A stretch of 64,000 nt of DNA from Aselliscus stoliczkanus (lineage: Eukaryota > Chordata > Mammalia > Chiroptera > Hipposideridae): positions 2,442,001 to 2,506,000 of the forward strand of contig CM066727.1 of the NCBI GenBank assembly GCA_033961575.1, read 5' to 3'. The notes under the pieces were generated by a model. It ran no database searches and was not told the DNA's origin. It worked only from the letters and a program-made list of their open reading frames with translations. Shown piece by piece: positions 48,656-59,652 of the stretch (positions are counted from its first letter, which is position 1; each line of letters starts with the position of its first letter). Both the position numbers and the translations under genes were made by a program.

Positions 48656-49059
48656 CACTATAGTAACAGTTTCTTGATCCTAATTTATACCCAAACTTTC
48701 TCCTTAACTCCAGAGCTACATATCCATCAGCCTCTTGGGTATTTTTATCAGGATTTCTCATCAGTACTGCAAATGTGACTGAAACATTTATGACTGTTTA
48801 AAAATACAAATTAAAAATATTGCTCTCACTTTCCATGGCTGGCTCGAAGCCACAAAACACGACACAACTTGAAGCAATGTGCTGTTCATTCCTACAGAGT
48901 CAGGTCACGCAGAGAAAATCATGGCCCACGGTCAGGAGTTTACAACTTCTCCTTGGTACTGTCTTTCCAATTACTACTAATTTCTTCAGGCAACTTCTTT
49001 TCCTGAGGTTAATCTAATATTCTCAGTGTCACTAGATAGTCATACCTCTTCATTAATCT
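48656..49059. other. No gene seen
   Basis: Short unique stretch between the L2 end and the ancient repeat at 49060. Confidence 0.55.
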
Positions 49060-49790
49060 ATTTGTTTACTGTCAAATATTTATTGACAACCATGTGTCAG
49101 CTACTTTTATTCTGAAAGACAAAATGGGAAGTAAATGCCCTGTTCAAATGCTGGAAATGTAATATGAAGCAGAGAAACAGGATAAGTTAGGGGGACAGTG
49201 CAGAGTGGCCTGGAAAGATTCCCTTTTCAGAGACTGGAAAGATGAGAAGGAAGTCGCCATGTGAAAATGCAGGAGGAGGGCCTCCAGGCGGAAGGAGACT
49301 TCAGGCCCCGCTGGGGGAGCTGACTGTGTCTGAGGCCAGCACTGAGCAGTGTGGCAAAGGGGAGGGGTGTCCTGGGGCCAAGCCTGCAGGCTCTTTTGTC
49401 TGTGGCACTGGTTAGGCTTATTATAAGTCAATGGGAAGCCATTAAAAAACAGGAAAGTGACAAGATCTACTGCATGTTTTAAAAACATTTCTTTGTGTGA
49501 AGAATGCCTAGTACTACTGCAAAAATGGAAATAGAGAGAAAAATTAGTAAGCCACTGTAGTTTGGTGAGAAACAATGCTGTTTTTTTCCTAGCGTAATAG
49601 GACATGGCATGAAGTGGACGGATTGGGTTTATTCTGGAGATAAAATCGACAGGACTGATGGAAAGAAAGAAATCAAGAATGGGTCCCAGGTGTCTGGTTT
49701 GAACAACTCATTTACTGGGATGAGAAAGTCTGCCAGAGGAACAGGTTCGAGAATCCAGGGGTACAAGGCCACCCGGGAGATGTCTGTTCA
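49060..49790 (+). mobile_element. Ancient long interspersed repeat
   Basis: Ordered landmarks are 'atttattgacaaccatgtgt', 'caatgggaagccattaaaaa', 'aggaaagtgacaagatctac' and 'gaatgggtcccaggtgtctg'. This order matches a remembered long old mammalian repeat that starts with an L2-like 'attgagcacctactatgtgc'. Open frames at 49144-49605 (-) and 49609-49950 (+) lie in or next to it and are not credible genes. Confidence 0.55.
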
Positions 49791-50879
49791 ACCTCCAAAT
49801 GCAGAGCAAGGACAAGGCATGGGGATCAATGAAAACCGGAGGAAGTACGGAGCTTGGGGTGACAGAAGGTCCAAGGCTGAACTGCAGGGAAGCAAAAAGG
49901 ATTCAACATTCTTTAGAGCTTCAGATGTAGTCCCAGCTCAAGCAGGCTGACCGAGCCCACAGGCCACCAGACAAGCTCCTCTGCATCTGTGTTAGATCAC
50001 GTCACACACCTCTGGGGTCAGGGGCCGGCCAGCGGTGCTGGAGCTCCAGGCTCAGGGAGAGGACTAAATCTCACTGAAGGAGTGAGGGACCCTTGGAGAG
50101 CAGAGTGACATCACAGAAGCTAAGTCCTTGATCCCAAATGCCCATCTGTCTTTGTTTATTACGTCCCATGAATATTTCAAGTACAACACGCATAAAATAG
50201 AATTTATCAAAACCTGAGACTTTTCAGTTAGACACGTCATATTCAATACACTCCTGTCCTTATCATTTCTTGCTCACAAAACACTTCAAAGGTATAACAA
50301 AGCCCATGTCCTCAAGGACAGAGAGGGAATGGAGAAATTTACATTCTGAAAGGTGACACTCCCAGCCTCTTCTGCCTTCTGGCTGTGAGAAGGGAAGTCT
50401 TATCTCACTCAGGATGAAGAATAGAGAGCTCTTTGCCAAGGAAATTCACCAGCTCAGAGATACTCTAGATATGCAGACACAAGGAACCTGTAATAACACT
50501 GCCCAACGCACCCTCCCACAGCCAGCTTGTCTACTTAACAGCCTGTCCCCACACAGATGCCACTGGCATTTGGGTCCCTCTCTCTCTCTTCAGTATGAGC
50601 TAACATCTAAGGATTTCCCATTGATCCATCCAAAAAGCCATCGGTCTGAGAAAGGCCAACCAACCACTCACCAGCGAGGCCCACAGAAGGCAGCCTGCAG
50701 AGATATCTAACACCATCATAGCCTCCCAGTTAGGCCCACAAACCGTTAGCTCACTGAACCACAGTTCCTGTCATGCCACACAAAGTAACGGTGGGCTGGC
50801 ACAGTCCATCTCTGCCCAGGTACGGTGTTCACGTGTATTGTTTTACTTCTAAACAATGTGTAAAACTTGGGGGAGACGG
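49791..50879. other. No gene seen
   Basis: Moderate-GC DNA, possibly decayed repeat continuing from 49790. A 98-codon plus frame at 50414 has no recognisable protein. Confidence 0.5.
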
Positions 50880-51203
50880 GTACTATGGACTGTTTGTGTA
50901 CCCCCAAAACCCACATGTTGAATCCCTAATCCCCAAGTGATGGCACTGGGGGGTGGGGCCTTGGATTATGTCACCAGGAATCACTGCCCATAGAATAGAT
51001 ACCCCATGGAGCTCCCCCCTATGTGAGGACACAGAGAGAAGACGCTGTCTGTGAACCAAGAGGAAAATCCTCCCCAGATACAGAAACTGCCGGGGCTCTC
51101 AGATCATGGACTCCAGCCTCCAGACCTGTGAGAAGTCCATTTCTGTTATTTATAGCCACCTCATCTCTGTCATTTGTTCCAGCAGCCCAAGCTGAGCCAG
51201 ACA
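50880..51203 (+). mobile_element. MLT1A/MSTD-like MaLR solo LTR
   Basis: Near full length: 'actatggactgtttgtgtac' at the 5' side, 'cacatgttgaatccctaatc', 'atgtgaggacacagagagaa', 'ccagcctccagacctgtgag' and a terminal 'ttccagcagcccaagctgag'. It is diverged, has no internal region, and is a solo LTR or truncated copy. The 104-aa plus-strand frame inside it is non-genic. Confidence 0.82.
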
Positions 51204-51789
51204 GCAGCTCAGTATCGCTCTTTCACTGTGAAAGGAAACCACAGCCTTATCCTTGGGCAGTGGGTCGCTGGGCTTGGTTTAGTGCCTGGCCCATAATAAC
51301 TTCTCAAAAACTAAATAAATCATGCTGCTATTACTAATAATCAAGGAAACATAAAACTCATGGAAATGTAGACAGATGTTAAGGGCTATTACTTAACATG
51401 TTTGCCTAGTGCTCGATGGTTACTGCTCCAGAGAATCGGAAAGACTGCCATTTTTAATTCTTAATAACTGTGACAGCAAACGCCAGATTCATCGATTGGA
51501 CTGTTCTGTCATTGTGTGACGTTCTGTAGGTGATGAAAGATGATCGAGACACGCTTTCTGCCCCAAGGCAGGTTATGACTCAGTCCACTGGGTGAGCTCC
51601 TCAGCGCCGGGCTGGTTGAACTGGCCCAGTGTTTTTGCCAGGTTAACTAACAGTCCCTGGCGATGCCATGAGGACACATCTTTACCTCTCCCCTATGGAC
51701 ACAGCCACACAACCAGGGACAAATCAGAGTCATGCAAATGGTTTATGACCCAAGTCCTGAAAGGGCCCCTTCTTTCTCTTCTCTATTTT

Positions 51790-51862
51790 TCCTTCTTTCC
51801 TTCCTTCCTTCCTTCCTTCCCTCCTTCCCTCCCTCCCTCCATCCCTCCTCCCTTCCTTCCTA
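51790..51862. repeat. (TTCC)n/(CCCT)n pyrimidine tract
   Basis: Polypyrimidine stretch of TTCC then TCCC tetramers, about 70 bp. The mirror-like homopyrimidine strand is H-DNA-prone. The serine/proline/arginine runs in frames on both strands come from it. Confidence 0.95.
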
Positions 51863-52554
51863 TAATTTTGGCTTTCGGAAGCCGAAGTTAAATTAAAGCA
51901 AATAAGCAGACAATGCAGAACTACAGCAGGCTCAGTGGACTGGACACTCACCATTGTACAGCTGGTCCCACGGCTGTTTCCCTCCATCCCCTGTGACATG
52001 GGCCTTGGCAATGGCCTGTGGTTTGTGGAGGCGGTGAGTGATGAGGGCACTGCCCCCCGCCCCGGGAGGAGCTGCTGTGCATCAATAACAGTAACCTCCC
52101 TACCGCAGGAATAACCGCAAACTAAGTTTTGTCTCTTTGACATCTGATGGACCGCCTGGGCATCCATGGTTTTCACCTGGAAAGCCACTTACAAATTGGC
52201 TGGAACTCCGAAGAAACACAATTGCTTTAGAACAGTTGAAACTCCTATCTGTGGCCCTTCAGGAAAATGGCTTCAGCGGCTGTGAAGGTGAATGGTCAGG
52301 GGGTCCCTGAGAGGAAACAGGCCAAGCAGGCCTCTTGTAAACCCAGCTCACAGCATCACTGCCAAGAGGAAGTGGGACAAACGGCTGCACAGCACTCGCT
52401 CAAGCACACGACCGCTGCTCCGTCACCGTCGGGGATTCTGACCTGCTGGCCAGGACCCGTGTCATGGGAGTATCCACCAACACAACGACATGTTAGTGAC
52501 AGCGCACGGGAAGGACGCCTGATGGGAGGCAGGGCAAACAGACCCCGAACCCCA

Positions 52555-52640
52555 GCGGCGTGTGCTCGCTGACAAGTCACTTCAGTGCCAGTGTCCTCGC
52601 TCTTCTTATCTGAAAATGAGAGACTCGGATTCGACCCACA
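52555..52640 (+). mobile_element. MIR fragment
   Basis: 'gctcgctgacaagtcacttc' and 'tcttatctgaaaatgagaga' match the MIR core. Confidence 0.55.
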
Positions 52641-54065
52641 GAACATGTCTGCCCAAGTTACTAGGTCGGAGGCAAATTAAGGGCTCCTTGGCCAATAAAC
52701 CCAGTGAAACCAGCCCTTGTCTCATTGTTGACTGGAGTAAAGTACATTTAAAGGTGCCGACATCCTGCCTGGGGTGTAAAAGTGCGCCTTGCTAGTTCAT
52801 AACTACCTCCCCACGGGACACTCTTGATTTCCTTCACAACTCTTATTAACATCTGTGCCCCAGAGAGTGACCTCACACAGTCGAGCCTCTTTGGACTTCC
52901 TTTCTAGTAAAATTCTTTCAACCCAAATTTGAATCCCAAGTAGGTTCTTTTAACCAAAAGTGCTTCCCTCATGAAAGCAAGCAGGCTCTGTGTACATGCT
53001 ATTATCATGGTAAATATCAACAACATACACATGACCATTTTGCTTGTAGCCAGATGGACATTTCAGGACACTTACATCATTGGACCCTCACACACATCTT
53101 GACGCCAATTCAACTTCAGATAGTTGATTTTCAATAAACAGAGGGAGTAAATCTCTAAAAGATTTTGCCCCACCCACGCTGAGTTAATGGGGAAGATCTT
53201 TTAGCATGTGTCCGCATCCAGAGAGTGCTGAGAGAAGAAATAAAGGCCAACCATCCTGTCCCTGAAATAGGACTAGTCATGGTGATTCATGTTTTAAACA
53301 TTTTTCTGAATCATCAGCAGAGAGGCATTAATTATATTTTCAAATTCAACTGAGAAGATGTGGCTTAATATACATCACATTACTTATACATTTATAATTT
53401 TCAAGTTTCTGGATAAAGCTGTTTCTACATTTTATTGTGATTAGTATTTGTTTAAAAGTAATGAAAAACTACAAAATGCTTAAATCTATAGAAAAAAATT
53501 ATGTTTACACATAAACTCATCCTATTGTTACTAATTTTTTTGGTCTCTGTTTTAGCCTACAGTGTGTGACTGACAAGATCACCAATAAATCACCTCAGGG
53601 AGGAATAATCTGCTTCATAGATTTTCCTTTCTGTTCTGTGTTATCAGGTAAATTAAAAAGGGGAAAGTGGCCATATCCTAGGAGAAGGTGCCGCCGGGAA
53701 AGAATGTCAGAGTGACAAACTGCCACAAGATGGCAGTTTCTCGGTACAAGGTTTAAACTGAATAGGCGGGCGCCTGACCCATTCCGAGGAGAATTAGGCT
53801 GTAACCGTGTGCATTCTTGTTTGTGTAGCAGCAGGATCTGAGGGGCCCACACAAAAGCCTACCTGTGCATATGCTGGTGTTTCCGATAATAACCATAACT
53901 GTCTGTCCAGTGTAGGAATCTCTGCTTGGCGGAGTTTATTCACAGCTGAATTTCATATTGAATTATTTAATGGGTTGAAGCTACAGAGACGTGTTAAAAT
54001 AAATTAGCCCATGGATATTTATTTTCTACCTCCTCAGATAATCTAGAGTCAGAGCTAAAGGACGG

Positions 54066-54088
54066 ACACACACACACACACACACAAG
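54066..54088. repeat. (CA)n microsatellite
   Basis: About eleven CA units. Confidence 0.96.
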
Positions 54089-54614
54089 CTAGTTTTCTAT
54101 CACTTGGTATCTTATTCTTAGTAATGTAAACGGGATAATTTCACAGCTCACTTCCCATCCCAGGAGTCTCACAAAAACCCAAAAACAACAACATAAAACA
54201 ACAACAGTGAATTAACACCTTTAAACGTAGTTAAGTATTTGAGTAAAACAGTCCCCAACATTCAAAAGAGAATATGAGTCCATTTACTATTCTGTTTTAA
54301 AAATATTTTTCTCTCTCAAGACATAGCATTTTATTTGTACTATCCCTATCCCTTCTAAAAAGATGCAGAAATAAAAATATACAGAATTAAATCAGCATAC
54401 AAACACATCAGAGGACATAAACATTTGCAATGTAGATATTTCACATTGCATGGCAGGAACAGAATTTACAATGAGTCAACATAATCTGCTTTATCACTGA
54501 TCCTGTAAAATAAAAACAACTTATAATAAGGTATTTTTCTGCATCCACTTCTTACACCATCAACTACTCCATTAAAGAGATAACACTATAACTATGGAAA
54601 TCATAAAATTTATC

Positions 54615-54745
54615 CCTTTAAAATTTTCTAAGTGCCTAACACTGACTAACATGGCACTAGGCATTAATGGATGATAAAATAACAAATCAGAAAGTGTCTG
54701 TTCTTTCAGCGCTAACAGATCAGTTGGGATCTGTTAACTCATAAC
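54615..54745 (+). mobile_element. L2-like fragment
   Basis: 'gtgcctaacactgactaaca' then 'tggcactaggcattaatgg' resembles a decayed L2-class segment. Confidence 0.4.
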
Positions 54746-55945
54746 CTGACTCTAATTTGCAGATTAGAAGTAAGAACTGCTGGATTAAAAGGTTGTGTTT
54801 TTTTAGTGAGCTTGAAAGTTTTACCTTAGTTTTGGAAAGCACAGTTCTTAACCTTATAGTGTATAGATAGTACCATCACCCCTAAAGGCTAGATGACTCT
54901 GGACCACCCAACAATAGCGTGACATACAGACGATATAATTAATTCCAGGAGCCTGGTGTCCTTTCTGGGGAGGAAGTCACCCCCTGGAGGAGTGGTGTCG
55001 CCCATGGGTTGCGCCAATCAGGAGTGCAGGCAGATCCGCCCTGCAGGCTGTCTCTGCCACCTTCATGGTGCTGAGGGAAGTTCAAGGCAAACTGAGAGAG
55101 CCGGTGACCAGATCAAACCACTAACTGTATTCACAAAGCAGACGTGCAAGGCAGCCTCGTGACTGGTGACCCCTCAGCGGGCCCCCAGACTCCCCAGGGT
55201 GGTCTAGTTCACTCCACCCGCCTCCCACCACTCCTGTCCTCTCTTGGCTTCCACGCGGCGGGGCCCTGTCTCTCCTGAGTCAACCCTTAATGTTTTTCAT
55301 TCAGGAAAGGAGAAAAGAGCTTCCAGGGGGTTCTGGACCCCTGACGCAGGAAGACTTAATGAAGTAAATCACACAGTAACAACTAACTGAGAAATGGGAG
55401 GGCAGTGGGTAAATGGGTCAACGCTAAGGGCAGCATCTCCTTGGGGTTGAGAGGGAGCTAGGACAGAGCGGGGCTGGCCAGTGGGGCGCTGTGGGGTGTG
55501 CGGGGAAGTGGGTCAGGGGAGAGCAGAACACAGGAAAAGGGAACTCCAGGCATGAATCCCTTTTGTAAATGGCCTTTTGCCCAGGGGACTGGTGTTCCTT
55601 ATGGAAAAGGGTGCTGGCAGACTGACCCACTTGGGTCAAAGCTGCAAGTTCAAGGTGGTTTCAGCACAGTCCCCAAATATATCAGAAGCACAAGGCGGCA
55701 CCAATTGGAGTCCCACAGATTGCAGGGTGAAACAAAGGTCATGCTGAGGGAGGTTGTTCTTCAGTCCGGGAAACAGCCCTGGGAGCTTGGGTAGCCCAGC
55801 TCAGAGGTGGCCCACTCTGGTCCGCCAGCTGCAGCCTCGCCGGCACCCCTGGGGTCGGGCAGAGCAGGGCACTAGCAGAAGCGGGAAGCGTTGGCAGTGC
55901 CAGGGGTCATACTGCGTGATGTTTATTTATTTTTTTTAGTTTAAT

Positions 55946-55982
55946 TTTATTATTATTATTATATTATTATTATTATTATTAT
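55946..55982. repeat. (TTA)n microsatellite
   Basis: A TTA/ATT triplet run with one interruption. Confidence 0.95.
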
Positions 55983-56760
55983 CAGTTACAGATGTACAAA
56001 ACAACGCAATAGTGTTTTTTCACCCCTTACAAAGTGACTCCCTCCTCCCCCGTACGTGTGATATTTATTGAACCCTCATGATAACCTCTCAGATATTAAA
56101 GTCCCCTGAACACCACACAGACAAAAGTAGAAGGAAAAATCAATGTATTCGGGCGTGAGCAAGGAATAACGATTTCATGAGAACTTCTGGAGGAATCTGA
56201 GAACCTGTTGAAAATTTTAAATTCAACTAAATTATATTCAGTTACATTCTCATGCTGAATTTTATCATCTATATTTAAATTAGTAGAAATTTTTGTAATG
56301 TATTGATTACGCTTTTGGTGCTAGGATATTGTGTGTGGAGAAATGTGTGCTTGTGTCCATTCACCCACCTACCCATCCAGCTATCCATGCAAACACCCAC
56401 CATTCACTCACCATCCGTCAATCTAACACATATAATTACACGTGCATGTTATATTATATGTAATTCCATGGCAACTGCAAGTGTTTCCAGCTTCACACCT
56501 ACTTTTGTCAAAGTCGCCAGCCACTTACGTGTCACGAAGTCTAACTGAGCGGCTTCTGTCCTCCTCTTAGTCACTAATAAGCAGCACTAACCGCAGCTGA
56601 TCGCGTCCTTCTTCCACGATTTCTTCTCTTGTCTTCCAATCAACTTCCTCTTCAGGTTCTTCCACAAGCCAATGGGGGCTTCTTCTCAGTGTCATTTGCT
56701 GCTTTTCTTTCCATTGTCCTTGTTCCTCCAGGAGTCAGTCCTTGGATGCCTTCCTCTCTG

Positions 56761-56896
56761 GGCATTTCCTTAGTGACCTTGTCCTCCCCATGTGTACGCT
56801 GATGGCTTTGCAGTTCAGACCTCCCCAGGGCATTTCCTTAGTGACCTTGTCCTCCCCATGTGCACGCTGATGGCTTTGCAGTTCAGACCTCCCCAG
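56761..56896. repeat. Near-identical 68-bp tandem duplication
   Basis: Unit 1 (56761-56828) and unit 2 (56829-56896) both start ggcatttccttagtgacctt and end gttcagacctccccag, differing at a single base (tgtgtacgc against tgtgcacgc). One mismatch in 68 indicates a very recent event. Overlapping minus-strand frames repeat a short peptide because of it and are not genes. Confidence 0.97.
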
Positions 56897-57509
56897 AAGA
56901 GCCAGCTGTGTACATGAGCGCCTGCCCGCCTTCTCCTGCATGCTGCCCCGTCAGCCCTGACGAAGGGCCTTTCTTTTCTGCAGTGGAAGCGCCTGCCTTC
57001 CTTCGGGGCTGCCTCTCCCACGCAGTGTGGCAGAGGCTTTCTCAGGAGCCCTGCAGCCGCCCCAAGGTGCCTGCCCTTTACAGAGCTTGGTTGATTTCAG
57101 TGCCTGACCATTGGGCAGCTGGTTTCTTCTCTTCCTGGGTTTTAAATTCCTGTTCTTATGTTTCCACTCACCAATAAAGAGCAAGCCCGCGAAACCCTAG
57201 GTCCCACGCTCGCCTCTCCCCCAGAGCTGGCCGCGCGGGCCCAGGCCGCTGTGTAATCCCAGGTCTGCACCTGAGAAGTCCCCTGTGTCTCAGTCTCCTG
57301 CAGCTTTTGCTGAGGGCGCCTTGCCGTGATCACCATCAGGACGCCAGGGCCGGGCCAGTCACAGCAGCAGCAGCGGCATTCTTACTGATGTCCACTCAAA
57401 ACCATCTAAACCTCATTGAGAATAAAAGCCTCAGTTGTCAACAAGCAACCATCAGGAAAAAAGCTCTGCCCTCCTGTCACCACTTCACTCCAGCTCTCTC
57501 TCCCTTTTC

Positions 57510-57563
57510 CCCTCCCTCCCTCCCTCCCTCCCTCCCTCCCTCCCTCCCTCCCTCCCTCCCTCC
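57510..57563. repeat. (CCCT)n microsatellite
   Basis: About 13 CCCT units, followed by more pyrimidine-rich DNA to about 57598. Produces the S-L-P-P runs in three plus frames, none a real protein. Confidence 0.97.
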
Positions 57564-57849
57564 TTCCCTCCCCCTTCTTTTCTCCCCCCTCCCTCCTTTG
57601 GACCTCAGGCTTGCAAACACTCTCCCATCTCAGCACCTTTGACCTACTGTCCTGTGCCTGGCAGCCCCTCCCCGCACCGCCCCTGCAGTCCTTTCTCACC
57701 TCGTGTTCCCTCCTTCAGTGCCACCGTCCTAGTGGGCTCTGCGCTCACTGTCTGACACAGAGGGCAACACACTCCTCCAGGTTGTGCCCCCCCACTCCAC
57801 TACTGTGTTTCTACACAGCGATCATGGCACTAGGTTTAGTGTTTAGTCA

Positions 57850-57990
57850 CTCATTCCTTCCATTCTTTCCTCAAAAGCATGTAAAGTCCAAGAGGGCAGG
57901 GACTTTGCTCTGTATTCTATACTCAGCAGTGGAAACAGCATGGCTTATGGTGACGTTCAATAAATAATTGTGTTGACTGAATGAATATCT
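57850..57990 (+). mobile_element. L2 3' end
   Basis: 'taaagtccaagagggcaggg' then 'actttgctctgtattc' and terminal 'ttcaataaataattgtgttg' with 'actgaatgaat' is the characteristic L2 3' end. Plus orientation. Confidence 0.8.
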
Positions 57991-58384
57991 TACATTTTAA
58001 TAACAAGGAACTTCAAAATCCTACAAATCTACCTTATAATAATGCTGAAGTCCATCATACAGTCACACTGCTCTCTTGTGTTCTAACATCGCCTACATGA
58101 CAGCACTATTCGCAAGTGTGTGTAAGCCGCCTTCCTCTATCAGACTATAAATGTCATGAGGGTAGAGACCCCTCCCCTTTTAACTCAGCTGCAGCATCTG
58201 GGGCAGTGAGCGGAGATTAGAATGCTGGGTATTTGGAATTCATGCTCTTCACCAAATGATTGTAAGATTCAGGAGTTCCTCCTAATTTTAATAGATGTTT
58301 TGGTTGCCATACACATGGTTTATATTTAATAACACAGGCAACCCTTCCAGCCATGCCATCAGCCCTATATAATGTTCAGCCATT

Positions 58385-58460
58385 GAAAGTCAAGTAGAGT
58401 GAGTTCCGGTGACCTGTCCAAGTTCAGACAGCTCAAAATAAAAGACTCTGCATACAGTCT
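58385..58460 (-). mobile_element. MIR-like fragment
   Basis: 'gtgacctgtccaagttcaga' resembles the MIR 'cttgcccaaggtcaca' core, minus orientation. Confidence 0.35.
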
Positions 58461-59541
58461 GACATCTTCTCCACATTGACATCTATGACTGAAAATCTTT
58501 ATTTAATTACCTCCTAACAAATGATGACTAAAATTAAACTACGAGTATGCTTAAAGGGGTAGAATCACTCGGGTACCTTTCCACACATATGACTAGTTAG
58601 ACTATTTTCTTAATTATGCTGGATAATCGAGTCTGTATTATAAAGCAGGGTTTTAACATCCATGAGAGGCATGGCTGAAGGTGCTTTTAAGGTCCCCAAA
58701 TCTGTGAGCTCCGTTTTTCTCACAAAGGGAGTTTCACAGAGAAAAGTCAGTGGCTTCTCGAGACCCTTGCTGACTCTATGAATATAGAAACAAAGCCAGA
58801 GAGCCATTAAAGTAAGTTCTATGATTTTACAAATTTTACTTAATTCTGCCTGTCACTTGAGCAGTTTTTGCATTGTCACTATTTTGTTTGTATTTAGTAA
58901 GACCCAATTACATTTTCATTAATGGCATTTCTTAAGCCACCACATAATTCAATTATATTCTATGACTCTTCAAGTCTTCAGTTTTCTAGCAGTCACACTC
59001 TCTAGGTTGTTTAATTTTTGACATCACACAAGGCACTCAGGTTCCATCACACACAAGTTCTTGCACCAGTGGTTATCTAACGTTATCTGAAGAAAAAAAA
59101 AAAAAAGAAAAGCCTTTTTTGTTCAGGTCTCTCCTAAACTCAACATCATGAGAACATAACTAGAGAAGAGTACTAAGAAAATGCCCAGAGCGCCAACATC
59201 TGTGTACGCGACACGTTCCACGCACACGTGACTTGGGCACTGCCATCCTTGTGAAATGCACTGTCTCCTTCTCTGTGACATGCCATCCTCTGTGAAATGC
59301 ACCTGACTGGCGCGACGCCATTTGTCAGCAGTGGCGGTGAAGTTGCAAAAAGAGTGTGAGACTCAGAATGATGGGTCCAATTTCCCATTTGACCTCCGTA
59401 AATCATCTGGCATCGCAGGCTGGTCTTCTTCACCTGAGAGAAGGGATCACATCTATCTTATGGAGTTGTTACAAAAACTACCCCACAGGTGATGGATGTT
59501 CAAACAGTGAACTCCCAGGTGTCCGCTCGCTCTCCCCCTGC

Positions 59542-59545
<4 letters not shown>

Positions 59546-59589
<44 letters not shown>

Positions 59590-59652
59590 CTCGCTCTCGC
59601 TCTCGCTCTCGCTCTCGCTCTCGCTCTCGCTCTCTCGCTCTCTCGCTCCCTC
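59546..59652. repeat. (TC)n followed by (CTCTCG)n hexamer repeat
   Basis: About 40 bp of (CT)n at 59547-59586 is followed by a hexamer array in which CpG recurs every 6 bp (ctcgctctcgctctcgctct), then by CTCTCTCG and CTCCC variants. The whole tract is homopyrimidine except for the regularly spaced G. The serine/leucine and arginine/alanine runs in flanking frames come from it. Confidence 0.97.

Larger units (their letters stand above)
51204..56760. other. No gene seen
   Basis: Unique DNA with the pyrimidine tract at 51790, MIR at 52555, (CA)n at 54066 and (TTA)n at 55946. 53280-53420 is AT-rich and repeat-free with ATTAATTAT-like sites. 54950-55900 is GC-richer with several frames under 105 codons, none recognisable. 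Confidence 0.5.
56897..59545. other. No gene seen
   Basis: GC-rich to 57800, with the (CCCT)n tract and L2 end. After 58000 it becomes AT-rich. 59220-59310 has a short internal echo (gccatccttgtgaaatgcac and gccatcctctgtgaaatgca). Confidence 0.5.

Noticed and set aside
50880..51203. Endogenous retrovirus with genes
   Set aside because: Only LTR-type sequence is found here and at 28705; no gag, pol or env-like frame accompanies either.
57307..57967. Proline/serine-rich protein (up to 183 codons)
   Set aside because: The low-complexity core is the (CCCT)n microsatellite, open in three plus frames, and the 3' end is an L2 fragment.
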